A DNA stretch of 50,494 nt from Flavobacteriales bacterium BRH_c54 (lineage in GTDB: Bacteria > Bacteroidota > Bacteroidia > Flavobacteriales_E > Vicingaceae). Below the pieces are notes generated by a model. It saw only the letters and a list, made by a program, of their open reading frames with translations, did no database searches and had not been told where the DNA came from. The stretch spans positions 1-50,494 of the forward strand of contig LADZ01000053.1 of NCBI GenBank assembly GCA_000961845.1, given 5' to 3'. Below, in pieces: positions 8,861 to 16,441 of this stretch. Within the stretch, counting starts at the first letter, position 1. Every line of letters begins with the position of its first letter. A program made the translations under genes and the position numbers.

Positions 8861-9418
8861 ATGGAAGCAGGAAGTATATTTTTAGTGGTTGTAGCATTGA
8901 TTTTGCTATTAATGGTGTATAATTACAACAAAATCATCAAAAAGAAAAATGCCATCAGAAGAGCAGAATCGGCATTAGATAGCTATTTGAAAAAACGTTT
9001 TGATCTTATTCCAAATTTGGTACATATTGCCAATACATCTATTGCCAACGAGCAGCAATTAATCTCAGAAATTTCTAATCAGCACACGAAATTACTTACG
9101 CAAAACACGGATAATCTTCACTCTCCTGAGTTTAATAAAATTTACCACGATGTAGCTTTGTTGGTAAATAAAGTTACACACGACAAAATAATTTCAACCA
9201 ATAATAATTACGTGCAATTACAACAAACTTGGAACAAAACCGAAGAACATATTGCTGCTGCCAGAAGATTTTACAACGATGCCATTTATGAATACAATAC
9301 CACTATCAACTCTTTTCCTGCATCTATGCTAACTAATTTATTCAAATTTGAACCCGTTGCTTATTGGGAAATTGAAGAAGAGGAAAGAAAAAATATTGAT
9401 GCTAAAAACCTCCTCTAA
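8861..9418 (+). CDS. LemA family protein
   Basis: I chose the ATG at 8861, giving 185 residues, over an upstream ATG at 8765 because only the former places the membrane segment at the N-terminus (MEAGSIFLVVVALILLLMVY). LemA hallmarks follow: NKIIKKKNAIRRAESALDSY, KKRFDLIPNLVHIANTSIAN and a helical bundle ending near FKFEPVAYWEIEEEERKNID. LemA proteins are short, membrane-anchored, four-helix proteins of unclear function, often paired with other membrane proteins. The next gene, of the DUF3137 family, begins 12 bp downstream, and this pairing recurs in Bacteroidota. The cytoplasmic or periplasmic side of the bundle cannot be assigned from sequence. Confidence 0.9.
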   Translation: MEAGSIFLVVVALILLLMVYNYNKIIKKKNAIRRAESALDSYLKKRFDLIPNLVHIANTSIANEQQLISEISNQHTKLLTQNTDNLHSPEFNKIYHDVALLVNKVTHDKIISTNNNYVQLQQTWNKTEEHIAAARRFYNDAIYEYNTTINSFPASMLTNLFKFEPVAYWEIEEEERKNIDAKNLL

Positions 9419-9430
9419 TCTTCTTATGAT

Positions 9431-10402
9431 TTGAATAAAGACTTCGATATATTTTATAAAGAACAACTCCAACCTGTTTTAGATAATCTAGAAACAACAA
9501 GAAAAGAGATTCATAGTAAAATAATCCGATATGCTCTTTACTCCATTGTTTTCTATGTTTTAGGGTTCTATTTTTCTTCTCTCGTTGATAAAGATCATAG
9601 TTGGTACGTTGTTTTAGCTTTCTTTACTTTTTTTACTGCCATTGCTTTACCCGGCTATAACATTTCTATAGGTTTAGGAAGGTTTAAAAAAGTAAAACAT
9701 ACTTATAAAAACAAAGTGTTGGTAGAGTTGTTATTGTTCTTATATGATAATGTGGAATTCCTTTCTCGACAAAAATTTTCCAGAAAAGTGATGAATAATA
9801 GTGGGATTTTAGATAACACCCTGTCTCATGAATTTGATGTAGTTGAAGGCGAAGATTATGTAAAATGCATTATAGGCAACACCACCATTCAGTTTGCAGA
9901 AATGTATATTGTTCGTTCGGATGTTATCTTTTCAAAAACACTATTTCAGGGAATTTTTATTTCTGCAAAATTCAACAAGCTACTAAAACATAAAACTTTA
10001 GTCTTATCGAGAAAAAAGCTTACTAATACACGGAAGTTCAGACTAAAATTACAATCATTTTTTAATGAAGGACATATCATTAACTTAGAAAATAGTAAAT
10101 TTAATGAGCTGTTTGTGGTGTATGGCGAAGATGAAATAGAAACCCGTTATGTACTTTCTTCAAGCATGATGGAAAAACTGATTGCCTACCAAGAAAAACT
10201 AAACAAAGACATTGCTTTTTCTTTTGTTGAAAACAGAATGTATGCTGCAATTTACACCAATAAAAACCATTTTGAGCCTTCTATTTCTAAACCTTTAAAC
10301 GATAAAGCCCAAATAGTACAACATTTTGAATTGTATAAAATGCTCACCGACATGGTGTTAGATTTAGATTTAAAACTACGTTTGTGGGATAAGTTGGAGT
10401 AA
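9431..10402 (+). CDS. DUF3137 family membrane protein
   Basis: The 323-residue product begins NKDFDIFYKEQLQPVLDNLE, has two close membrane segments (about 34-52 and 57-77) and then a soluble domain with conserved-looking GNTTIQFAEMYI and FKGIFISA-type strands, ending KLRLWDKLE. This fits the DUF3137 family found next to LemA genes. The only start in frame is TTG at 9431; the nearby ATG at 9426 is out of frame and hits a stop after two codons. A one-base deletion upstream of the present start could explain this, but TTG initiation is enough. Function unknown; the pairing suggests a LemA/DUF3137 membrane unit. Confidence 0.8.
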   Translation: MNKDFDIFYKEQLQPVLDNLETTRKEIHSKIIRYALYSIVFYVLGFYFSSLVDKDHSWYVVLAFFTFFTAIALPGYNISIGLGRFKKVKHTYKNKVLVELLLFLYDNVEFLSRQKFSRKVMNNSGILDNTLSHEFDVVEGEDYVKCIIGNTTIQFAEMYIVRSDVIFSKTLFQGIFISAKFNKLLKHKTLVLSRKKLTNTRKFRLKLQSFFNEGHIINLENSKFNELFVVYGEDEIETRYVLSSSMMEKLIAYQEKLNKDIAFSFVENRMYAAIYTNKNHFEPSISKPLNDKAQIVQHFELYKMLTDMVLDLDLKLRLWDKLE

Positions 10403-10503
10403 GGGAGTGGTTAAATATATCCTTCTTCGCTTTAATCATGTTTTGTTTAATGACAATTCTATGTTTCGTAATGCTTTAAACTTTAGTTTAAAAATAAAAT
10501 CTT

Positions 10504-11052
10504 TTAATTTAATGTATCAGAAGTTTGAGAATTGGTTTGATTAATTAAAATGGTGTCAGCGTAATTATTTTGAATTAACCCACCTTTTGATGATTCTGTT
10601 TGGGGTACTAATGTATTCTCCAGTTTTTGTTCTAATTTATCTAATCTTTCGTTTGTTGAATTGTCCGTAGAGATTGTAAAGAAAAGAGTAGATATAGCAG
10701 TAATTGCAATTATTATCTGAAAAAATCCAGATGCATAATTATTAAAAAGTTCAGAGTTTATGGTTTTCCCTTCAATTAAATATTTATTAGATGATGCAGA
10801 AGCAATTCCTTCGGCTTGTATTATAAATCTCGGTATTACATTTGTGTTTTCATCAATCACTTCTCCCCTTTTCCATAGAACATTTAATTGCCCATCAACA
10901 TCATTATAAGACAAATTTAAGGTGTCAGCAATTTCTTGTATTGTCAACATTGATTCATCTATGTTTTTTTTATTTAGTTGCTGTATACTTCTTTTCTGTC
11001 TTAAAAGTTCTAAGATTTTGTGTCTAATTCGATATGACTTTGGTACAAACAT
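10504..11052 (-). CDS. Hypothetical winged-helix protein with C-terminal membrane segment
   Basis: I do not recognise this 182-residue protein as a named family. Residues 1-75 look like a helix-turn-helix or winged-helix domain (RIRHKILELLRQKRS; MLTIQEIADTLNLSYNDVDG; LNVLWKRGEVI). A single hydrophobic segment follows (about 105-125, FFQIIIAITAISTLFFTIST), then a short coiled coil (ERLDKLEQKLENTL) and a polar Asn/Thr-rich tail. The arrangement suggests a membrane-tethered DNA-binding protein with a periplasmic tail. The gene stands alone between a convergent DUF3137 gene and a repeat-rich gap. The region just before its start carries inverted TGTATGA repeats that could be its own operators. 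Confidence 0.65.
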   Translation of the reverse strand: MFVPKSYRIRHKILELLRQKRSIQQLNKKNIDESMLTIQEIADTLNLSYNDVDGQLNVLWKRGEVIDENTNVIPRFIIQAEGIASASSNKYLIEGKTINSELFNNYASGFFQIIIAITAISTLFFTISTDNSTNERLDKLEQKLENTLVPQTESSKGGLIQNNYADTILINQTNSQTSDTLN

Positions 11053-11079
11053 TTATAATACATTACAACTTATATGTAT

Positions 11080-11154
11080 GTATGACTCAATCATACACAC
11101 CTTAACCAAATACAGGTAGACATGTATGATAAAGCTCAAAAAAGCATCATACAT
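11080..11154 (-). promoter_or_regulatory. Inverted GTATGA/TCATAC repeats upstream of the winged-helix gene
   Basis: Two inverted repeats lie within 103 bp of the start codon: GTATGA-5 nt-TCATAC (11080-11096) and ATGTATGAT-15 nt-ATCATACAT (arms 11122-11130 and 11146-11154, 9 bp perfect). All four arms share TGTATGA or its complement in whole or part. They are good candidates for binding sites of the adjacent regulator; this is inferred from position and symmetry only. Confidence 0.55.
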
Positions 11155-11498
11155 ATTTCCCCCAAACATACAAAAAATAGTTTATAAATCAGTCAATTGG
11201 TTGTTAGTGTTTTGTACTTCTATTTAACAGACTGCTTCAGCTCCAATGCAATAAGCCAACGCATAAACTTCGTGGCAAGGGTTTAACCGCAAAGTACGCT
11301 AAATCTCTCGCAAAGACGCAAAGACGCTATTGATTTGAAAGCCAAAAAACCAATAACAACTCATTCGTGCATTGGTGGCTACCCCTTAAGATTCCCGATA
11401 ATTTTTCCGTTGCACTGCTAAATTTCGAGAATGACGAAAATATTGGGGAAACACCTTTAACAAATAACCATTAACTAAAACGGCTTTGTGTGATGGAA
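11155..11498. other. Non-coding repeat-rich gap
   Basis: No gene was found. The stretch holds the second copy of two dispersed repeats shared with 8706-8756: the CGCAAAGACGCAAAGACGC block at 11306-11328 and, inverted, the 19-bp TTAACAAATAACCATTAAC at 11457-11475. It also holds a CGCAAAGTACGC-like variant near 11288 and a GATTCCCGATAA/GAGAATGACGA pair (about 11391-11437) resembling another dispersed Bacteroidota repeat. This looks like accumulated repeat debris. Confidence 0.65.
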
Positions 11499-11527
11499 AA
11501 GTCCTCCTTCGGGGGATTTAGGGGGCT
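11499..11527 (-). repeat. Solo relic of the ileS-type element end
   Basis: Read on the minus strand this begins AGCCCCCTAAATCCCCCGAA and continues into GGAGGACTTTTCCATCACAC. It aligns with the left end of the ileS insertion read on the plus strand (AGCCCCCTCCAACTCCCCCA, then AGGG...GTTTTCCAACGCAC). The similarity extends past the inverted repeat, so this appears to be a degenerate end of the same repeat family with no endonuclease domain attached. Confidence 0.6.
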
Positions 11528-11562
11528 AAAAAAACCCGCACCCTAAATGAATAAGATGCGGG
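11528..11562 (-). terminator. Rho-independent terminator of the type A ice-binding gene
   Basis: CCCGCA (11535-11540) pairs with TGCGGG (11557-11562). On the minus strand the stem is followed directly by seven T (complement of 11534-11528). It lies 23 bp beyond the stop codon of the ice-binding-like gene. Confidence 0.85.
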
Positions 11563-11585
11563 AAGAGTTTTAAAAAAACTAAAAA

Positions 11586-13202
11586 TTATTGTTGAGAAAC
11601 TAGTTTGCCTGATTTTATGAGTTGGTTATCTCCAATTACTTTATAAAAATAAACTCCCGAAGAAAGGTTACTTGTATTAATAGTAGTTGAAGTTGAAGTA
11701 ATGTTTGTACTCATTATTTCTTCTCCTAAAATAGTATATAAACGTAATTCAACTTTGTTGAAGTTATCCATATTATCTAAGGTAATGGTTGTTGAGTTAG
11801 TAAATGGGTTAGGATAAATAGTAACCGTTGTGTTTGCATTTATTTCATTAATAGAAACTACATTACAATTACCCAAAACAATATCAGCAGCACTATTAAT
11901 AGCATTGGTTGTTAACGAACCAACTCCGGTTAACGCTCGTCCATTAATTTCAACTCCGGTATATAAATCAATTGCTCCTTGAGAAATAATGGTTCCATTA
12001 AAAATTGAACTATCGGCTATATCTACAGCACCGTTTACCATCCAAAATACATTTTTTGCCTGAGTTCCATTAATAAGAACTACATTAGAAAAAGTACTTG
12101 TTTGGAATGCTCCTTCTACTTTTATAACAAATACTGCACTGGCAACTCCTTGTGCATTAAGATAAAGTGTATCAGTAAAAGTTGTTCCACCGTTTAGAAT
12201 ATAAGTATGTGGTGTTAATACCAAGTTACCTCCAAACTGTGCAGGATAAAGTAATTCAATATCATGAGGAAGAGCAACTGCATAGTTGTAAGCCACTAAT
12301 AAATCTGCAGCAGCATTTGCTGTAGAAATATCTGGAGTAGCATGAATAGTTCCGGTAACTAATAACGCATTGAAACCTGTAGTTAATCCTACATTCGTTC
12401 CAACATCACCAACAACATTACTTGTTCCTGCATTTTGAACTGGTCCATCAGCAGAAAATATTCCGTAACAACCTGCTTCTCCAAGAGAAGGAGCTATTGG
12501 TCCTGTAAGTACAGGACTTCCGCAACCAATTGGCGTATAAGCTAATACTCCGTCAATCATAATCGCTCCTGTGGTAGAAAGTGCTCTACCTTCTAAGGTA
12601 TCATTACTGTTCATAGTAATTCCAGCATTATTAGCAATTACAGTTCCTTTCATAGAAGTTCCTGCTGCCATACTTACCAAACCTTCCACTTTCCAAAACA
12701 CATTACATGCTTGAGCTCCGTTAATTAATTTAACTTTTGAATTGGCATTGGTAGAAAGTGGTCCGGAAATTTGAAAAATAAATACTGCACTTGGATTATT
12801 TTGTGCATCTAAAATAAGCGTTCCATTTAATGTAGAAGCTCCTGTTACAGCATAAATACCTGCATTGAGTGTTGTTCCGTTTCCAAGTAAAGGTGCGGGA
12901 AAGAACCCTGGAGTGGCATTATTTAATTGATTATAAGCAACCAATAAATCTGCTGCTGCTTGTGAGGTTACTCCATCAGCTGCGTGCATTCCGCCATTTA
13001 CATTTCCAAAACCAGTATTAGAACCGTTGTTGGTTCCTACTTTTCCTGTTAAATGAGTAATGCCTGTATTGGTTACTGCACCATCAGTAGAAAATAAAAC
13101 AAAATTGGCTGTAGTACCTAAGTTAGGTGCTTGTCCGAAAATGATAGTGGGGGTTGAAAGCAGAAAAGCTGCTGTCAAAAAGGTAGATAAAGGTTTTTTC
13201 AT
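11586..13202 (-). CDS. Secreted ice-binding-like protein, two DUF3494 domains, T9SS type A sorting domain
   Basis: The 538-residue protein has a signal peptide (MKKPLSTFLTAAFLLSTPTI, cleavage near IFGQA) and two tandem DUF3494 beta-solenoid domains, about 25-225 and 230-445. Domain marks are LILDAQNNPSAVFIFQISG, NSKVKLINGAQACNVFWKVE and GTVIANNAGI in the first, and LYLNAQGVASAVFVIKVEG, INGTQAKNVFWMVNGAVDI and GRALTGVGSLT in the second. The C-terminus (ITVYPNPF-like NTTVTIYPNPFTNSTTITLD to LIKSGKLVSQQ) is a T9SS type A sorting domain, so it should be secreted or LPS-anchored at the surface. DUF3494 proteins bind ice or act as adhesins; activity here is inferred. It has its own regulon-type promoter and a strong terminator. 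Confidence 0.92.
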   Translation of the reverse strand: MKKPLSTFLTAAFLLSTPTIIFGQAPNLGTTANFVLFSTDGAVTNTGITHLTGKVGTNNGSNTGFGNVNGGMHAADGVTSQAAADLLVAYNQLNNATPGFFPAPLLGNGTTLNAGIYAVTGASTLNGTLILDAQNNPSAVFIFQISGPLSTNANSKVKLINGAQACNVFWKVEGLVSMAAGTSMKGTVIANNAGITMNSNDTLEGRALSTTGAIMIDGVLAYTPIGCGSPVLTGPIAPSLGEAGCYGIFSADGPVQNAGTSNVVGDVGTNVGLTTGFNALLVTGTIHATPDISTANAAADLLVAYNYAVALPHDIELLYPAQFGGNLVLTPHTYILNGGTTFTDTLYLNAQGVASAVFVIKVEGAFQTSTFSNVVLINGTQAKNVFWMVNGAVDIADSSIFNGTIISQGAIDLYTGVEINGRALTGVGSLTTNAINSAADIVLGNCNVVSINEINANTTVTIYPNPFTNSTTITLDNMDNFNKVELRLYTILGEEIMSTNITSTSTTINTSNLSSGVYFYKVIGDNQLIKSGKLVSQQ

Positions 13203-13245
13203 GATAAATTTAGTTTAGTAAGGCGCGAGATTAGTTCTCACTAAA

Positions 13246-13305
13246 CAAAGGTGAGCATGATTACTACGGAATGTGTTACATAACTTGTGGCATATGTTAC
13301 ACAAT
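13246..13305 (-). promoter_or_regulatory. Regulon promoter A (two palindromes plus -7 box)
   Basis: In gene direction: ATTGTGTAAC (13305-13296), GTTATGTAAC (13284-13275) exactly 21 bp on, then 21 bp to the -7 box CACCTTTG (13253-13246). The ATG of the type A ice-binding gene is 43 bp beyond. The proximal palindrome occupies the place of the usual -33 TTG. Upstream flank GTGTGAATT matches sites D and E (GCGTGAATT). Confidence 0.85.
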
Positions 13306-13333
13306 TCACACATTTCTATTATAAAATTTGTTC

Positions 13334-13376
13334 TTAACCCTCTCCTTAACCCCCCTCTCTCTTCATAAAGAGGGGG
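13334..13376. repeat. C-rich repeat with 8-bp hairpin
   Basis: TTAACCCTCTCCTTAACC precedes CCCCCTCT (13351-13358), which pairs perfectly with AGAGGGGG (13369-13376) across 10 nt. It resembles the C-rich ends of the ileS insertion in style but does not align closely. It sits between the OmpA-gene terminator and promoter A and is probably a dispersed non-coding repeat. Confidence 0.55.
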
Positions 13377-13408
13377 AAAAATTATCGCATGATAACTTTG
13401 GAGTGAGT

Positions 13409-13444
13409 AAAAAACCACTACCCTTTAAAAAAGAGTAGTGGTTT
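13409..13444 (-). terminator. Rho-independent terminator after the OmpA-family gene
   Basis: AAACCACTAC (13412-13421) pairs with GTAGTGGTTT (13435-13444), a 10-bp perfect stem extendable by CTTT/AAAG inside the loop. On the minus strand it ends in a run of T. It lies 25 bp past the stop at 13469 and separates the type B operon from the type A ice-binding gene. Confidence 0.85.
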
Positions 13445-13468
13445 AAAATCAACTAATCAAAAAAAAAA

Positions 13469-15433
13469 TTACTCTTTTAAAACAATAAATTCTGTACGTC
13501 TATTGTTTTGATGTTGTTTTTCAGAACATTTAGTAACATCTTCTCCCTCGCAAGGACAAGCGTTTACCAATTTAGATTCTCCATAACCTTTACTTGTAAT
13601 TCTACTCGGTTTAGATATTCTTGTTTTAATGTAATTTGCCGAAGCTTTTGCTCTGTTGTTAGATAGTTTCTGATTAAAATTTTCTGAACCTCTACAATCG
13701 GTATGCGATCCCAATTCAATTGTCATGGTTGGATTTTCATTCATCACTTTAACAATTTCATTCAAATCAGCAATAGCATCTGGTCGGATATTATATTTAT
13801 CGTAATCAAAATAAATGGTTTGCGGATTAAAGCCCAATACTTTTCCTAAATCGTCACCTTTTTTAGGTTTTTTAATTACCTTTTCGGTAACTACTTCAGC
13901 TACTTTTTCCTCTTCTTTAAGCAATACAACATCTGCTACTACGTTTTCTTCATCACCAAAAGTGTTGGTAGTATTATTACCATCTTTGTAGTTGTCTTTT
14001 TCTCCAGTTAACTTAAAGTTTTTATTGGCATCAACATCAAAACTAAAAACTCCATCGTTGTTAGTAGTAAATGAGTTTAACACATTGCCTTTATCATCAA
14101 GTAAGGTTACTAAAGCGGTAGCAATAGGGTTGCCATCTTTATCTTTAGTAATTCCAGTTATTTGTTTTTGCACATCTACCTCTTTGGTTTTCAACAAATC
14201 AAGATAAAAAATATTATCGCTTCCTTCACTTCTGTTAGAAGAAAAATAGCCTTTCTTCATGTTGTTATCTACAATTAAAGCATAATCATCAAATTTAGAA
14301 TTTAAAGGAGCTCCTGCATTAGTTACAGTTCCTACTTGATTACCTTGCATTTCACAAATAAAAATATCCAAGCCACCTAATCCGAAGCGACCATTAGAAG
14401 AGAAAAATAAAGTATTGCTTTTTTCTTCTAAAAATGGAAACATTTCATCGCCTTCTGTATTTATTTTATTCCCTAAATTTTTTGGTTTACCCCAAACTTT
14501 CCCTTCTCTGGTAACACTATAAATATCCGAACCACCGAAACCTCCTGGTATATCACTGGTAAAATACATGGTATTTCCATCTGCTGATAAGGAAGGATGT
14601 CCTACAGAATATTCAATATTATTAAGATGAAAAGGTTGTGGTTCTGACCATTTTTCATCAGCATATTCACTAAAATGAATTTCCAATTCTACCACTTTAT
14701 TTCCTTTTTCAACTTTGTAGTTATTTTTGGTAAATGCCATAAAAGAGCCATCTTTACTAAAACTTGCGGGCCCATCATGCATTTTCCCATTTAATCCTTT
14801 ATCGAACATTTTAGGTTCTTTTAGTTGGCTACTATCTATATCTGAAACATATAAATTATAAAATGGATTTCCTGTCCAGTTGTTATTTCTAACAATCATT
14901 TTAGGTTTAGATCTGCTAGAAGCAAAAACAATTTTGTCTTGATAATAAGCTGGAGCAAAATCTTCTCTGTCCGTATTAATATCTAATGTGGTTATCTTAT
15001 ATTTACCATCATCTTTTGAAAAGTTAGCCAACTCACCTTTGTTGGCAGAATAATCCTTTCCACGTAAATCACTTGGTTTTAACGCCACAAATTTATCCAT
15101 GGCAGTGTTTGAGGCTTCTTGTTTGCCATTTATTTTCAAAACCATTGCGTATTGATAATAATCTTCAGGCAATAGGTCTGTGTTTTTTTCAATTAAGATA
15201 GAGTAAACTCTTTCCGCATCAAGATTTTGTTCGAGATTACGGTGACTTTCAGCCAACCTACGATGTCCTTCAACTGTAAGGTCTTTTGTGTTTGAGTAAT
15301 AATCAATTGCTTTATCAAAGGAATATACAAAAAAGTGTTTATCGCCTTTTATTTCTCTGTTTGATTTATCTTCTGCAAAGGCATTAATGCCGAATCCAAG
15401 AAGTGCTATGACCAGAATGAATAGATTTTTCAT
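13469..15433 (-). CDS. OmpA family protein with TPR, WD40-like and carboxypeptidase-regulatory domains (PorE-like)
   Basis: The 654-residue envelope protein has, in order, a signal peptide (MKNLFILVIALLGFGINAFA), a TPR-like helical region (about 30-115), PD40/WD40-like propeller repeats (about 150-420; FSKDGSFMAFTKNN, LSADGNTMYFTSDIPGGFGG, LFFSSNGRFGLGGLDIF), a carboxypeptidase-regulatory-like domain (about 425-510; TKDKDGNPIATALVTL) and an OmpA C-terminal peptidoglycan-binding domain (about 530-654; IYFDYDKYNIRPDA, GSHTDCRGS, NRRTEFIVL). This is the architecture of PorE and of the OmpA partners encoded beside PorP/SprF genes. It probably anchors the SprF-type complex to peptidoglycan. It follows the SprF gene by 32 bp in the same operon and ends at a strong terminator. 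Confidence 0.9.
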   Translation of the reverse strand: MKNLFILVIALLGFGINAFAEDKSNREIKGDKHFFVYSFDKAIDYYSNTKDLTVEGHRRLAESHRNLEQNLDAERVYSILIEKNTDLLPEDYYQYAMVLKINGKQEASNTAMDKFVALKPSDLRGKDYSANKGELANFSKDDGKYKITTLDINTDREDFAPAYYQDKIVFASSRSKPKMIVRNNNWTGNPFYNLYVSDIDSSQLKEPKMFDKGLNGKMHDGPASFSKDGSFMAFTKNNYKVEKGNKVVELEIHFSEYADEKWSEPQPFHLNNIEYSVGHPSLSADGNTMYFTSDIPGGFGGSDIYSVTREGKVWGKPKNLGNKINTEGDEMFPFLEEKSNTLFFSSNGRFGLGGLDIFICEMQGNQVGTVTNAGAPLNSKFDDYALIVDNNMKKGYFSSNRSEGSDNIFYLDLLKTKEVDVQKQITGITKDKDGNPIATALVTLLDDKGNVLNSFTTNNDGVFSFDVDANKNFKLTGEKDNYKDGNNTTNTFGDEENVVADVVLLKEEEKVAEVVTEKVIKKPKKGDDLGKVLGFNPQTIYFDYDKYNIRPDAIADLNEIVKVMNENPTMTIELGSHTDCRGSENFNQKLSNNRAKASANYIKTRISKPSRITSKGYGESKLVNACPCEGEDVTKCSEKQHQNNRRTEFIVLKE

Positions 15434-15465
15434 GTTTTTATAGTTTATATTTTTGCTATTAAATG

Positions 15466-16404
15466 TTAAAAATGTCGTGGGGAATGAATTTGTTTTTTAC
15501 TGGCAAAGATGAAATCATATCGTAATACAATTTCATGGCTACCTTCATTGTATAAAAAAGTTTCTAACCCATACGACTTGTCAAATGAGTATCCCAAATA
15601 AAACTGATTGGTAAGTGCTAATCCGATTAAAGCACCATAAGCATCTCCTGTACGATACATTGCTCCAAGATGAAGTTTTTTAATCAATATAAAAGTGGCT
15701 GTAATATCGGCTTGTAAAGGTGCTGCTGCGGTTAGTTTAATAAGTGTTGTAGGTTTAAACCCTATGTTGTGAGAGATATCGAACATTGCTCCTGCAATAA
15801 AGAAATAATGTCTTTGCTGCTCTGCAACCAAAGTATTTCCGTTATCATTGGTTTCTGAATAACTATTTTGCATTAAGTTAGGAACAGAAACTCCGGCATA
15901 AAAACGCTCTCTAGAATAATAAGCACCAAAACCAATATTAGGTGTTATCTGATTCTCTAGATTGTTTTCAAAAACAGGATCATTTGGTTGGTCAATATTA
16001 AGTGTATTTAGCGTTGCTCTATTAATATCTGCTCCACCTGTTAAACCAAGAGCCAATTTTGAGTTTTGATTCAGCTTCATTCTGTAAGCAAAATGTGCAT
16101 TTACAGAGGTGTTGCTGCTCGGACCAATTTTATCATTCATCAACGATAGTCCAACACCAATATGCTCGTTTATAATTGGAGCGTGCATGGTGATAGTTTG
16201 CGTTCTTGGTGCTCCTTGAAAATCTACCCATTGTGAACGATGCAATGCCGTTACTGTTAGTGCATCTCTACTTCCGGCATAAGCTGGGTTTACTACCAAT
16301 GTATTGTACATATAATGTGTGTACATTGGCGTTTGTTGTGCATTTGTGGTTAAACTCCCTAAGGAGATAAGCAATGCAAATGTTATTTTTATAAGTGTCT
16401 TCAT
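15466..16404 (-). CDS. PorP/SprF family type IX secretion membrane protein
   Basis: The 312-residue protein has a signal peptide (MKTLIKITFALLISLGSLTT, cleavage before QQTP) and the family opening QQTPMYTHYMYNTLVVNPAY then AGSRD, with aromatic beta-strands to the end, as expected for an outer-membrane barrel. PorP/SprF proteins serve type IX secretion and are often dedicated to one type B (CHU_C) cargo encoded beside them. Here the gene lies directly after a type B ice-binding-like gene (37 bp) and before an OmpA partner, the classical trio. The C-terminus (LRYDFIFASKKQIHSPRHF) is slightly extended. Confidence 0.93.
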   Translation of the reverse strand: MKTLIKITFALLISLGSLTTNAQQTPMYTHYMYNTLVVNPAYAGSRDALTVTALHRSQWVDFQGAPRTQTITMHAPIINEHIGVGLSLMNDKIGPSSNTSVNAHFAYRMKLNQNSKLALGLTGGADINRATLNTLNIDQPNDPVFENNLENQITPNIGFGAYYSRERFYAGVSVPNLMQNSYSETNDNGNTLVAEQQRHYFFIAGAMFDISHNIGFKPTTLIKLTAAAPLQADITATFILIKKLHLGAMYRTGDAYGALIGLALTNQFYLGYSFDKSYGLETFLYNEGSHEIVLRYDFIFASKKQIHSPRHF

Positions 16405-16441
16405 GATTTATAGATTAACTTTGTGAGTGTTATAATTTAAA

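Noticed and set aside
13215-13418. 67-codon minus-strand frame upstream of the type A ice-binding gene
   Set aside because: It spans promoter A, a C-rich hairpin repeat and part of a terminator. Its composition is unlike the neighbours and it has no recognisable domain, so it is a chance frame.
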